This document shows positions 51,650-59,899 of a stretch of 64,000 bases of DNA, piece by piece; position 1 is the stretch's first letter; each line of letters begins with the position of its first letter. Source of the stretch: Sphingomonas mollis (GTDB taxonomy: Bacteria; Pseudomonadota; Alphaproteobacteria; Sphingomonadales; Sphingomonadaceae); contig NZ_JAELXS010000011.1 in the NCBI RefSeq assembly GCF_016427505.1, forward strand, positions 20,952 to 84,951. Direction: 5' to 3'. The notes under the pieces are model-generated. The model made no database searches and had not been told where the DNA came from. It worked only from the letters and a program-made list of their open reading frames with translations. The position numbers were made by a program, and so were the translations under genes.

Positions 51650-52303
51650 ATGTCAGTACTGGTTGGCCATTCGGTCTCCGATGCCGATGGCAGGATTCTG
51701 ACGATGGATCAGTCGCTATGCGATCTGCTTCAACGCTCTGCCGCAGAGTTGGTGGGGATGAGCTATGCCGATCTGACCCACCCCGACGATGTCGTCCGCA
51801 ACGTCGCCGACGTCGAATCGCTGCGGGTGTGCGGCGGTCCGGTGCTCGTCCGCAAACGCTATGTCCGCGCCGACTCGTCGACCGTCTGGTGCGACGTCCA
51901 TGTCTCGCGGTTCGCCAGTCCCGATGGCGGGCGCCTGATCGGGACGATCCATCTCGTCAATCCGGGTGCCGTCGACCGGGGACCGGAAAGCCTGTGGCGC
52001 GCGGCCCGGCGGGTCGGCGATCTGATGATCCAGCGGCGCATCGAATTCGGCAGCGACCTGTTCGCCGATCAGGCATGGTCGATCCTGCTCGACACCTATC
52101 TGGCGGAGGCGGAGGGTCGCCTGATCAGCATCGCCGAGATCGGCCATAGTCTGGAATCAACCGGTCCCCTGACCGAACGCTGGATCAAGGCGCTGGAATC
52201 GCGCGGATGGATCGAACGGACGATCTGGGATCTCGGCGCCATCCAGTTGACGGCGGACGGCCTGACCAGGATCGAACGGCTGCTGGCATCGCAGGTCGTC
52301 TAG
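51650..52303 (+). CDS. PAS-domain protein with C-terminal winged-helix-like region
   Basis: A 217-aa cytosolic protein. The N-terminal PAS domain spans about 1-110 (GHSVSDADGRILTMDQSL, GMSYADLTHPDDV, RYVRADSSTVWCDVHVSRF). The second half is helical (WSILLDTYLAEAEGRLISIAEIGHSLESTGPLTERWIKALESRGWIERT) and looks like a MarR-type winged helix. So it may be a transcription regulator with a sensory PAS rather than a kinase. GGGA lies before ATG 51650. Its end overlaps a 50-codon gene on the other strand by three to four bases. Confidence 0.78.
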   Translation: MSVLVGHSVSDADGRILTMDQSLCDLLQRSAAELVGMSYADLTHPDDVVRNVADVESLRVCGGPVLVRKRYVRADSSTVWCDVHVSRFASPDGGRLIGTIHLVNPGAVDRGPESLWRAARRVGDLMIQRRIEFGSDLFADQAWSILLDTYLAEAEGRLISIAEIGHSLESTGPLTERWIKALESRGWIERTIWDLGAIQLTADGLTRIERLLASQVV

Positions 52304-52452
52304 ACGCCGGTATCCCGCTCCTCGATCATGCCGATCGCATGGGCGACATAGGCGGCGGGCGCACTCAACTGTGCGGCGTCGAGCAGATCCAGCGCTTCGG
52401 CAAGCAGTGTTCTGGCGCGCTCGATCTCGAATCTGCTCTGCTCGTCCGTCAT
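52300..52452 (-). CDS. Small helical protein, 50 aa
   Basis: A short gene encoding MTDEQSRFEIERARTLL then an Ala/Leu-rich amphipathic helix (LAEALDLLDAAQLSAPAAYVAHAIGMIEE). It ends in TAG overlapping the stop of the PAS protein gene on the opposite strand. The third-position GC pattern and lack of rare codons look genuine, but the ribosome-binding site is weak (AGG directly before ATG). No family is recognised. Similar tiny proteins often escape annotation. Confidence 0.55.
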   Translation of the reverse strand: MTDEQSRFEIERARTLLAEALDLLDAAQLSAPAAYVAHAIGMIEERDTGV

Positions 52453-52635
52453 CCTGGGATTTTCCGTTGAAGGTGGCGGGCACTACCACCAATACGCTTG
52501 GCCTAGCAATGAGTTGACTGACACCGGCATTGCCCCGGACCGGGATTCCACCGCGTCAATTCCTCGATCATCGCGGTTCATCTTCCCGATTGAGTCAGAT
52601 GTTCCGCGCCACCGATGCGAATGGACTGAAGGCGA

Positions 52636-53034
52636 TCATCGCCCGCCTGCACGCCGCATCGGCATCGCGTCGATCGTCCCCTGCAACCGGTCGGGCAGCA
52701 CCGGATCGGTCGCGCGGAACGCGACCGTGCCGTCCTTGCCGACCAGCGCCACGGCAAAGCGATCCGCCGGCAGGCGATACGTCCGGCGCAACGCGGCGGC
52801 GGTATCGCGTGCGCCGGTGACCCGGTCGCCGATCATCTCGACGACCGTGACATCCCGGTCGACGGCACCCTTCCGCCAGCCGGCCAGCGCCCGGCGTTGC
52901 GCGATCAGCATCGGATCGGTGGCGGTCGCGGCGTTGACGATCAGGACGCGACGCTGCCAGCGCATGTCACCCACGCCCATGCCCGCACTTTGGGCCGCGA
53001 TCGCCAGCGCCACCAGCCCCGCCACCGGCAGCAT
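52636..53034 (-). CDS. DUF4174-family exported protein
   Basis: A 132-aa protein with an N-terminal hydrophobic signal (MLPVAGLVALAIAAQSAG) and a thioredoxin-like core typical of DUF4174: MRWQRRVLIVNAATATDPMLIAQRRAL, DRDVTVVEMIGD, DRFAVALVGKDGTVAFRAT and a final TIDAMPMR. DUF4174 has no known function. The start ATG at 53034 shares one base with the stop of pgi (TGATG), so it is translationally coupled to glucose-6-phosphate isomerase. Confidence 0.8.
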   Translation of the reverse strand: MLPVAGLVALAIAAQSAGMGVGDMRWQRRVLIVNAATATDPMLIAQRRALAGWRKGAVDRDVTVVEMIGDRVTGARDTAAALRRTYRLPADRFAVALVGKDGTVAFRATDPVLPDRLQGTIDAMPMRRAGGR

Positions 53035-54524
53035 CAATCCAGCCCGGCCCGCGCGATCAGGTCGGTGGTGGAGGGGTCGAACGCCTGCCCACCCTGATCC
53101 GCCGCCTTCGCCATTTCCTTGCCCAGCTCGACCCCGAACTGGTCAAAGCTGTTGATGCCCAGCAGCACGCCGTTCACGAACACCCGGTGCTCGTAGAACG
53201 CGATCAGCGCCCCCAGCGTCCGCGCATCCAGCACGTCCAGCAGCAGCGTCGATGACGGCCGGTCGCCCGAATAGCTGCGCGCCGGGTCCTCGACCTGCTT
53301 GCCCTTCATCAGCGCAGCACCCTGTGCAAAGGCGTTCAGCAGCAACTGGCGGTGATGATCCTCGGCCAGCGTATCGCCCGCCTCGATCACCGCGATGAAT
53401 TCCACCGGCACCAGATGTGTGCCCTGATGCAGCAACTGGAACACCGCGTGCTGCGCATCGGTGCCGACCCCGCCCCAGGTGATCGCCGCGCTCGGCCGCC
53501 CCAGCGGCTGGCCGTCGACCGTCACCGACTTGCCGTTCGATTCCATCTCCAGCTGCTGGAGGTACGATGGCAACAACCGCAGCCGCTGGTCATAGGCGAA
53601 GGGTGCGCGCGTCTCCGCATGGCGCACCTGCGTGTAATACAGATCGGCAAAGGCGGCGATCGCCGGCGCGTTCTCGTGCAGCGCCGCCAGCCGGAAATGG
53701 CGGTCCATCTCGGCCGCCCCTTCCAACAGTTCCTCGAACTGGTCCCAGCCCAGCGCCAGCGCGGCGGGGAAGCCGATCGAGGACCACAGCGAATACCGCC
53801 CGCCGACCCCTTCGGAAAACGGCAGGATGCGCGTCTCGTCCACGCCCCATTCGATCGCCTTGTCCGGCGACGCGGTCAGCGCGATGACCCGGCCATAGGG
53901 GTCCTCGACGCCGTTCTCGGTCATCCAGGCGATGGCGGAACCGGCGTTCAGCATCGTCTCGGTCGTGGTGAACGTCTTCGATGCGATCACCAGCAACGTC
54001 GTGGCCGGATCGAACCGCGCGAACGCATCCTCCAGCGCGACACCATCCACGTTCGACACGATCGCGACCTCGTACCGCGCATCCTCACGGTGCAGCGCAT
54101 CGACGATCAGGTCGGGGCCCAGCGCCGATCCACCGATGCCGACATGCAGGATCGACCGGATCGGCCCCAGCGCATCCGCCTCGATCGCATCGATCAGTGC
54201 GCGCATCCGGGCGTGATACTGCCGCGCCCGCGCAACGCTTTCCGCGTTGCCCTCACCACGTTCGGCGGTGTGTTCGACCGGGCGATCCTCGGTCACGTTG
54301 ACATGCTCGCCACCGAACATCGCCTCGCGCTTGCCGGCCAGATCCTTCGCCTTCGCCAGCGCCGCGAACGCCTCCATGGCCTCCTTCGTCAGATGCGTCT
54401 TCGACCAGTCGAAATGGATGCCCGCCACATCCAGGCTGAACGTCGCCAGCCGATCCGGATCGGCATCGAACAATTCGGTCAGCTTGGGGGAGGAAAGCGC
54501 GTCGATCGCGGACCAGTCGCTCAT
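53034..54524 (-). CDS. pgi: Glucose-6-phosphate isomerase
   Basis: A 496-aa glycolytic enzyme interconverting glucose 6-phosphate and fructose 6-phosphate. Signature regions include HVGIGGSALGPDLI, VSNVDGVALEDAFA, SKTFTTTETMLNA, the IGGRYS-like GVGGRYSLWSSIGFPAAL, YLQQLEMESNGKSV and the C-terminal FEHRVFVNG equivalent YEHRVFVNGVLLGINSFDQFGVELGK. The start at MSDWSAIDA (54524) follows AGGATG. Its stop overlaps the DUF4174 start, the only partner in the operon. Confidence 0.95.
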   Translation of the reverse strand: MSDWSAIDALSSPKLTELFDADPDRLATFSLDVAGIHFDWSKTHLTKEAMEAFAALAKAKDLAGKREAMFGGEHVNVTEDRPVEHTAERGEGNAESVARARQYHARMRALIDAIEADALGPIRSILHVGIGGSALGPDLIVDALHREDARYEVAIVSNVDGVALEDAFARFDPATTLLVIASKTFTTTETMLNAGSAIAWMTENGVEDPYGRVIALTASPDKAIEWGVDETRILPFSEGVGGRYSLWSSIGFPAALALGWDQFEELLEGAAEMDRHFRLAALHENAPAIAAFADLYYTQVRHAETRAPFAYDQRLRLLPSYLQQLEMESNGKSVTVDGQPLGRPSAAITWGGVGTDAQHAVFQLLHQGTHLVPVEFIAVIEAGDTLAEDHHRQLLLNAFAQGAALMKGKQVEDPARSYSGDRPSSTLLLDVLDARTLGALIAFYEHRVFVNGVLLGINSFDQFGVELGKEMAKAADQGGQAFDPSTTDLIARAGLD

Positions 54525-54679
54525 GTTCACATCCTGACAGGAGGGTGGTATTGTTTCGGTATTATCCAATTCGTGGATAGCTCTACCGCGAACCAGCATG
54601 GGGGCAAGTCCCCCATCCGTACAATTCGCCGCCGCCGATGGCTACTCAGGACGCACGAGGACGGTTATGGGTCCGTTCC

Positions 54680-55531
54680 ATGCCAGAATCCGTCCCTGCA
54701 TCCGCAACCGCATCCGCACCCGCCCGCTCGGAGGCGAGCGAGACGCTCCGTTTCCTGCTGAAGCTCGCGCTCGTCGTGCTGATCTTTCGCAGTTTCATTC
54801 TGGCGCCGTTCTCGATCCCGTCGGAATCGATGCTGCCCCGGTTGCTGATCGGTGACTATCTGTTCGTGTCGAAATGGAACTATGGCTATTCGCGCTGGTC
54901 GCTGCCCTGGGGCATTCCGATCATCCCCGGTCGCATCTTCGGATCGGTGCCGGCGCGCGGTGACGTCGTGGTGTTCCGCAGCCCGGAAGCCGCCCCCGGC
55001 GACACCGACCCCGCGCACGGCGACCACGACGTCATCAAACGCGTCATCGGCCTGCCCGGCGATACCGTGCAGATGGTCGGCGGCCAGCTCGTCCTGAACG
55101 GCAAGCCGATCCCCAAACAGCGGATCGCCGATTTCACCCTTCCGCTCTCCCCCAATTTCGATACCCGCCACTGCGACACGCAGTTTCAGGACGTGCTGAA
55201 CGGTCAGCCGATCTGCCGCTATCGCCGCTACCGCGAAACCCTGCCCGGCGGCCGCACCTATTCGGTTCTCGACCAGCGCGATATTCCGGAGGCGGACGAC
55301 ACCGGCACCTATACCGTGCCCGCCGGCAACGTGTTCCTGATGGGCGACAACCGCGACGATTCCGCCGACAGCCGCTTCGCGCCGCCGATCGGCATGGGCT
55401 ATATCCCGCTGGACCGGATCGAGGGCCGCGCGATGGTCGGCTTCTTCTCCACCGACGGTTCGGCCGAATGGCTGAAGCCATGGACCTGGGTGTCCGCCGC
55501 CCGCTGGAACCGGATCGGAGAGGGTTTCTGA
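54680..55531 (+). CDS. lepB: Signal peptidase I
   Basis: A 283-aa inner-membrane serine protease that removes signal peptides. One N-terminal membrane anchor (about 24-43, RFLLKLALVVLIFRSFILAPF), then catalytic Ser50 in IPSESMLP and general base Lys120 in VIKRVIGLPGD, followed by FLMGDNRDDSADSR (box E). The start is uncertain: ATG 54680 gives a normal lead, ATG 54638 adds 14 residues; neither has a clear ribosome-binding site. It heads the lepB-rnc-era operon common in alphaproteobacteria. Confidence 0.94.
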   Translation: MPESVPASATASAPARSEASETLRFLLKLALVVLIFRSFILAPFSIPSESMLPRLLIGDYLFVSKWNYGYSRWSLPWGIPIIPGRIFGSVPARGDVVVFRSPEAAPGDTDPAHGDHDVIKRVIGLPGDTVQMVGGQLVLNGKPIPKQRIADFTLPLSPNFDTRHCDTQFQDVLNGQPICRYRRYRETLPGGRTYSVLDQRDIPEADDTGTYTVPAGNVFLMGDNRDDSADSRFAPPIGMGYIPLDRIEGRAMVGFFSTDGSAEWLKPWTWVSAARWNRIGEGF

Positions 55532-56196
55532 GCGCGACCTTCCCCGACTGGCTCGCCGCCACCTTCGGCCGGATGCCCGCCGATATCGCCCCGTTCGAAC
55601 GGGCGATGACGCATGGCAGCCAGGCGGCGGCCAATTACGAACGGCTCGAATTTCTCGGCGACCGCGTTCTCGGCCTGCTCGTCGCGGAATGGCTGTGGGA
55701 ACTGTTCCCGAACGAGCCGGAAGGGCAATTGTCCAAACGCTTCAACGCGCTGGTCACCGGCGCGGTCTGCGCACAGGTCGCCCGCACGATCGGCGTCCGC
55801 GACCATCTGCGTCTCGGCAAGCAGGCGCGCGACGACGGCGCGATCGACAGCGACAATGTGCTGGGCGACGTGATGGAGGCGCTGATCGGCGCGTGGTATC
55901 GCGAAGCCGGCCTCGACGCCGCCCGCATTTTCGTCCGCCGCGCATGGGCCGGTCGCGTACAGAGCCATGACAAGGCGCCGCAGCACCCCAAATCGGCGCT
56001 GCAGGAATGGGCGGCGGCATCCGGCCGGCGCCCGCCCGAATACACGATCATCGATCGCTCCGGCCCCGGCCACGCGCCGCGCTTCACCGTCAGCGTCGCG
56101 ATCGGCACCTTCGCCTCCGCCGAGGCGACGGGCGGCAACAAACAGGAAGCGGAGACCGCCGCCGCGCGGGCACTGCTGGAAAAGGTAAGTACATGA
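55528..56196 (+). CDS. rnc: Ribonuclease III
   Basis: A 222-aa double-strand-specific RNase. The catalytic domain has ERLEFLGDRVLG and the second acidic site NVLGDVMEALIGAWY; the C-terminal dsRNA-binding domain spans about 150-222 (PKSALQEWAAASGRRPPEY ... KQEAETAAARALLEKV). The N terminus is unusual. The best fit to the family (short lead before WLAATFGRMP) and to the ribosome-binding site GGAGAG is a CTG codon at 55528 that overlaps the lepB stop. The in-frame ATGs at 55468 and 55480 lie deep in lepB and would add 16-20 residues. Confidence 0.9.
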   Translation: MSATFPDWLAATFGRMPADIAPFERAMTHGSQAAANYERLEFLGDRVLGLLVAEWLWELFPNEPEGQLSKRFNALVTGAVCAQVARTIGVRDHLRLGKQARDDGAIDSDNVLGDVMEALIGAWYREAGLDAARIFVRRAWAGRVQSHDKAPQHPKSALQEWAAASGRRPPEYTIIDRSGPGHAPRFTVSVAIGTFASAEATGGNKQEAETAAARALLEKVST

Positions 56197-57131
56197 CCGA
56201 TCAACCCGTCCCCGATCAGCGGCCCGATCACGCGACTCCGCCACAACGCTGCGGCCTCGTCGCCGTCGTCGGCGCGCCCAATGCCGGCAAATCAACGTTG
56301 GTGAACGCGCTGGTCGGCCAGAAGGTCGCGATCGTCAGCCCCAAGGCGCAGACCACCCGCGCCCGCCTGCTCGGCGTCGCGATGGAGGGCGATGCGCAGC
56401 TGCTGCTGGTCGACACCCCCGGCATTTTCGAACCGCGCCGCCGCTTCGACCGGGCGATGGTGTCGGCGGCATGGGGCGGGACCGAGGGCGCCGACCTGCT
56501 GGCGCTGGTCGTCGATGCCAAGGGCGGGCTGGGCGCGAAGGTCACCGATATCGCCGAGGCGCTGAAGGACCGGCCCGAACCGAAACACCTGATCCTCAAC
56601 AAGGTCGATCTCGCCGACAAGGCCAAGCTGCTGATCCACGCCGAGCGCCTGAACGCGCAGGTCGATTTCGCCGAAACCTGGTTCGTCAGCGCCCAGACCG
56701 GCGACGGCCTGCCCGAACTGAAGACCGCACTGGCAAAGGCGATGCCCCCCGGCCCGTGGCACTATCCGGAGGATCAGGTCTCCGACGCCACCGAACGCGC
56801 ACTCGCCGCCGAGGTGACGCGCGAGCAGATCTACCTCCAGCTTCACGCCGAGCTACCCTATGCCAGCGCCGTCGAAACCGAGAAGTTCGAGGAGCGCGCG
56901 GACGGATCGGTCGAAATCCACCAGCAGGTGCTGGTCGAACGCCCCACCCAGCGCGCGATCGTGCTGGGCAAGGGCGGCGCCCGTATCAAGGAAATCGGCG
57001 CCCGCGCCCGCGCCGAACTCGCCACCGTCCTCGACCGCCCGGTGCACCTGTACCTGCACGTCAAGGTGAAACCCGGCTGGGACGAAGACCGCCAGCTATA
57101 CCGCGACATAGGCCTCGACTGGGTGGAATGA
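56193..57131 (+). CDS. era: GTPase Era
   Basis: A 312-aa essential GTPase for 16S rRNA maturation and 30S assembly. G1 GAPNAGKST, switch I QTTRARLLG, G3 DTPGIF, G4 NKVD, G5 SAQTGDG, then a KH domain with GKGGARIKEIGARARAEL. The ATG at 56193 overlaps the rnc stop by four bases (ATGA). Length and order match era of relatives. A 108-bp palindromic element starts two bases after the stop. Confidence 0.95.
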   Translation: MTDQPVPDQRPDHATPPQRCGLVAVVGAPNAGKSTLVNALVGQKVAIVSPKAQTTRARLLGVAMEGDAQLLLVDTPGIFEPRRRFDRAMVSAAWGGTEGADLLALVVDAKGGLGAKVTDIAEALKDRPEPKHLILNKVDLADKAKLLIHAERLNAQVDFAETWFVSAQTGDGLPELKTALAKAMPPGPWHYPEDQVSDATERALAAEVTREQIYLQLHAELPYASAVETEKFEERADGSVEIHQQVLVERPTQRAIVLGKGGARIKEIGARARAELATVLDRPVHLYLHVKVKPGWDEDRQLYRDIGLDWVE

Positions 57132-57132
57132 C

Positions 57133-57240
57133 CTGTTCCCCGGCGAAGGCCGGGGTCCAGTCGGGAAGGCTGTTGTAATAGTGCGCAGCGATCTTTCAGC
57201 GAGGTCCCCCAACTGGACCCCGGCCTCCGCCGGGGAACAG
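57133..57240. repeat. 108-bp palindromic element after era
   Basis: Twenty-nine-base arms (57133-57161 and 57212-57240, starting CTGTTCCCCGGCG) pair with one mismatch. The centre is less GC-rich. It lies directly after the era stop and may serve as terminator of the lepB-rnc-era operon. Confidence 0.85.
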
Positions 57241-57283
57241 CAAGGCGCAGATCGATAAGCGCCCTTCCCCGTCGCTTTCTCCC

Positions 57284-57349
57284 GTTCGTGCTGAGTAGAG
57301 ACCGAGTAGCCGCCGTCAGGCGGCGTATCGAGGGCTCGTATCGAAGCAC
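57284..57349. repeat. Degenerate GTTCGTGCTGAG ... TCGAAGCAC repeat
   Basis: GTTCGTGCTGAG at the left and TCGAAGCAC at the right, the two halves of a dispersed repeat common in sphingomonad genomes (from general recollection), with a GC-rich inverted core CGCCGTC/CGGCG. It lies between the 3' ends of era and the sirtuin gene. Confidence 0.5.
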
Positions 57350-57376
57350 AGGCCACCCGATAGACCTCTCTCACCC

Positions 57377-58120
57377 CTACCACGAACGAACGGACAAAAT
57401 CCCCTCCACCCACGCCGGCACCAGCACCCCCGCCAGCCCCAGCCGCGTCTCGTCGAACGACGAACTCCCCGCCGACCGCTCCAGATTCAATTCCAGCGTC
57501 GCCGCGCCACAATGCGCCGCCATCTGCACGAAGCCCGCCGCCGGATAGACCGCCCCGGATGTCCCGATCGACACGAACAGATCGGCCTCCGCCACCGCCG
57601 CCTCGATCCGCGCCATCCGGTACGGCATCTCGCCGAAGAACACGATGTCCGGCCGCAATGCCGACGCACCGCAGGCCGGGCAAACGCTCCCCGGCGGCAG
57701 GTCCCCCGCATGCGGCCGCCGCGCCCCGCACGCCGCACACAGCGCCGACCGCAGTTCGCCATGCATATGCACCAGCCGCCGCGCGCCCGCCCGCTCATGC
57801 AGGTCGTCGACATTCTGCGTGACGATCAGCAGTTCGCCCGGCCATTCCGCATCCAGCCGCGCCAGTGCCAGATGCGCCGCGTTCGGCTCGACCCCCGCCA
57901 GCGCCGCCCGCCGCGCGTCATAGAACCGGTGCACCAGTACCGGATCGCCCGCCAGCGCTTCGGGCGTACACACATCCTCGACCCGGTGTCTTTGTCTAAC
58001 GCCTTCTGGATTGTCATACTCCCAGTAAGAGACAGCGCCGTGCGTGCGAAATGTGGGAATGCCCGATTTGGCGGAGACGCCCGCGCCGGTCAGGACAACG
58101 ATGTTTCGGATGTCCGTCAT
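57377..58120 (-). CDS. cobB: Sirtuin-type NAD-dependent protein deacylase
   Basis: A 247-aa sirtuin removing acyl groups from lysines with NAD. GAGVSAKSGIPTF near the start, TQNVDDLHERAG, catalytic His120 in HMHGEL, four zinc cysteines (128, 131, 147, 150) and GTSGAVYPAAGF. Tyr67 and Arg70 (FYDARR) are the residues that favour succinyl/malonyl substrates in the SIRT5/CobB class. Residues about 27-45 (THGAVSYWEYDNPEGVRQRH) are longer and less GC-rich than the usual GGLWEGHR loop. The ATG overlaps the stop of the upstream 158-aa gene. A remnant of another sirtuin N terminus lies at 58665-58775. Confidence 0.92.
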   Translation of the reverse strand: MTDIRNIVVLTGAGVSAKSGIPTFRTHGAVSYWEYDNPEGVRQRHRVEDVCTPEALAGDPVLVHRFYDARRAALAGVEPNAAHLALARLDAEWPGELLIVTQNVDDLHERAGARRLVHMHGELRSALCAACGARRPHAGDLPPGSVCPACGASALRPDIVFFGEMPYRMARIEAAVAEADLFVSIGTSGAVYPAAGFVQMAAHCGAATLELNLERSAGSSSFDETRLGLAGVLVPAWVEGILSVRSW

Positions 58121-58593
58121 GCAGACGCTGGCTCTGTGCCGTCTCCGAGGTGAAGCTGCCCCTCACGCACGGTGAACCAACGTGCCGATTTCTCTCGGCG
58201 GTCGACCATATGCCATTGAGGCTGACCGTCAGTGGTAGCGAAAGAAAGGAATCTTATGCCGGTTTCGGTTGTGACGACGACCTCGGGCAAGGCGCCGAAC
58301 AGTTCGCACCGAGTGATCTGCGCGCCTCGCAACGTTTCGAATGCAGGCTCCCAAAGTTCTTCCTTGCTCCAGCTTCCACAGCGAATGGCGATCTGATCCT
58401 CAATGCGCCAACTCCATTTGATACCAAGAGAGACAACGCCCTCGGGATTGCCCGGTGAACCGTCCCGCCGGGATCGGGGGGTCAGGTCGCCGATCTCGAC
58501 GAACATGGCAGACCCATAGCCGCCCCAAACGTGGCTTATGGGTAAGCCAACCAGCGTGCTGGCCAACGAGTCAAATGCTTCGGTTGGGTTCAT
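58117..58593 (-). CDS. Hypothetical protein of 158 aa upstream of the sirtuin
   Basis: A soluble protein beginning MNPTEAFDSLASTLVGLPIS and containing two beta-rich halves (AMFVEIGDLTPR, GVVSLGIKWSWRIEDQIAIRCGS; CELFGALPEVVVTTETGIRFLSFA). Composition is about 50-60 % GC in sampled lines, below the neighbours. It overlaps the sirtuin start by four bases (ATGA). No family recognised; the small alpha/beta layout and atypical composition recall immunity-like proteins, but that is only an impression. Confidence 0.62.
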   Translation of the reverse strand: MNPTEAFDSLASTLVGLPISHVWGGYGSAMFVEIGDLTPRSRRDGSPGNPEGVVSLGIKWSWRIEDQIAIRCGSWSKEELWEPAFETLRGAQITRCELFGALPEVVVTTETGIRFLSFATTDGQPQWHMVDRREKSARWFTVREGQLHLGDGTEPASA

Positions 58594-58896
58594 CGAGCCG
58601 ACTTTACCCCTGCTTCGCAGTGTCCGCCAACCGCGCGATAATCGATTACCGGTGTGCTCTCCTGCTAGATCCGGTGCTCTCTTACAGCCCGCCCGGCCCG
58701 CGAAAAGGTGGCGATGCCGGATCCGGCGGACACGCCTGCGCCGATCAGGATGACGATGTTTCGGATGTCACGCATCGGGGCACGGTACGCGGCCACTGGC
58801 ATGGCGGGACGTGGTCGGGCGAGTCTTGATCGGATGTGACTAGGCTTTTAACACTGGCTTCACCCTTCCGGTCTAGTATCGAAGGCGTGGGAGAGA
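58594..58896. other. Gap with sirtuin remnant before the PspA-like gene
   Basis: About 300 bp, lower in GC than the window. Apart from the sirtuin fragment at 58665-58775 I see no gene. The last 60 bases should carry the promoter of the PspA-like gene. Confidence 0.5.
58665..58775 (-). pseudogene. Truncated remnant of a sirtuin gene 5' end
   Basis: A 36-codon reading frame starting MRDIRNIVILIGAGVSAGSGI, almost the same as the functional sirtuin's MTDIRNIVVLTGAGVSAKSGI, at both protein and DNA level (long shared run around GACATCCGAAACATCGT). After ATF it degenerates, runs through a garbled EHRI that may correspond to the HRVEDV region, and stops at TAG. It has the same orientation and lies about 0.65 kb upstream of the intact gene. 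Confidence 0.82.
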
Positions 58897-59586
58897 ATGA
58901 TGGCTGGTTCGATCTTCATGCGCGCGTCGAATGCATTCATATCGCAGATTGAACTGGGTGCCGGATCGGTTGAGCGAGCAAACCGTCGGAGTCTGTCCCG
59001 CCAGAGCATTCGCGAAGTGGAAGCCGCCATCGACAATGTGCGTGACCAGCGCTTCGCGTCTGAACGCGAACGAGACGACGCCGCTCGGGAGATGACGCGT
59101 CAGGTCGCACTTGCGGCGGATTGGGGCGAGAAGGCGGCTTATGCTCTCAGCAAGGAGCGCGCCGATCTCGCCGAGCGGGCGATTGAGCGCCAGCTCGATG
59201 CCGAGCGTGATGCGCAGGCGTCATCGGCGCGCGAGCGGGCGGCATCAATCGAGGTTAAACGGCTGGCGGTGCTGACTGTGGATCTGACGGCCGAGCGGAA
59301 AGCCATGTTGGGAAAATTGGCTGCACTTGAGCAGGAACGATCGAGCATTACGGGTAATCTGTCCCCGGAAACGATCACGGAGCAGCGCGTAGAGCGTGCA
59401 CGGGCGCGCTTCGATCAACTGATGGACGACGAACGCGAGGCAAATCTCGTTGTGTCCACCGATACCAGTGGACAAGAGATCGACGCGCTGCGTCGCGCGG
59501 ATCAAGTCGCCGAGCGGCTAAGCGCACTACGGACGAATGCGGGTGAGAAGAGCACGGCCAAACGGCGTTCGTCCAAGCAAGGCTGA
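58897..59586 (+). CDS. PspA/IM30-like coiled-coil protein
   Basis: A 229-aa protein that is nearly all helix. The start MMAGSIFMRASNAFISQIELGAGS and QSIREVEAAIDNVRDQRFASERERDDAAREMTRQ resemble the PspA/IM30 helical hairpin that binds stressed membranes, though the sequence is divergent and I rate the match as moderate. A heptad-rich middle (about 35-160) and a polar Lys/Ser-rich tail follow. GGGAGAG precedes two adjacent ATGs (58897, 58900). It stands alone, without pspB/C-like neighbours, in a lower-GC stretch. Confidence 0.72.
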   Translation: MMAGSIFMRASNAFISQIELGAGSVERANRRSLSRQSIREVEAAIDNVRDQRFASERERDDAAREMTRQVALAADWGEKAAYALSKERADLAERAIERQLDAERDAQASSARERAASIEVKRLAVLTVDLTAERKAMLGKLAALEQERSSITGNLSPETITEQRVERARARFDQLMDDEREANLVVSTDTSGQEIDALRRADQVAERLSALRTNAGEKSTAKRRSSKQG

Positions 59587-59899
59587 AGCCTTGACGCCTG
59601 TTACCTGAGGGCGGGTTCCGCAGCAGGTGAATAGGGCAAGGCTCTTCGTCTTCGCATCAATGTAACGAGTACGGTTCCCGCCACGATGATCGTTATAGGA
59701 GAAAGGGCGTTTCCTCCGCTCGTTTCTTCCCTGTCCTACTACCCTGATTTTATGCGAGAGGGCAGGTCATGATCCGCCCGACCGCCTCTTCCCGACCGAC
59801 CATTCTCCGCGCCCGTCCGCAACCCTCGCGCGATCGCGCGCGCGTAGGAGGGTGTGACTTTAGTGACTTTCCGGCCCGCCACCTCGGGGGCCAAGGCGC
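59587..59899. other. Gap between PspA-like gene and dapB
   Basis: 313 bp. On the minus strand, 59601-59735 is open and would read a membrane-helix-plus-basic tail (LSPITIIVAGTVLVTLMRRRR), but two TAG codons precede it and there is no start codon upstream of the helix, so it may be a decayed gene end. No promoter is assigned. Confidence 0.45.

Noticed and set aside
59601..59735. Minus-strand open stretch reading a membrane helix and basic tail
   Set aside because: Preceded by two TAG codons with no start codon before the helix. It could be a decayed gene, but cannot be supported as a CDS.
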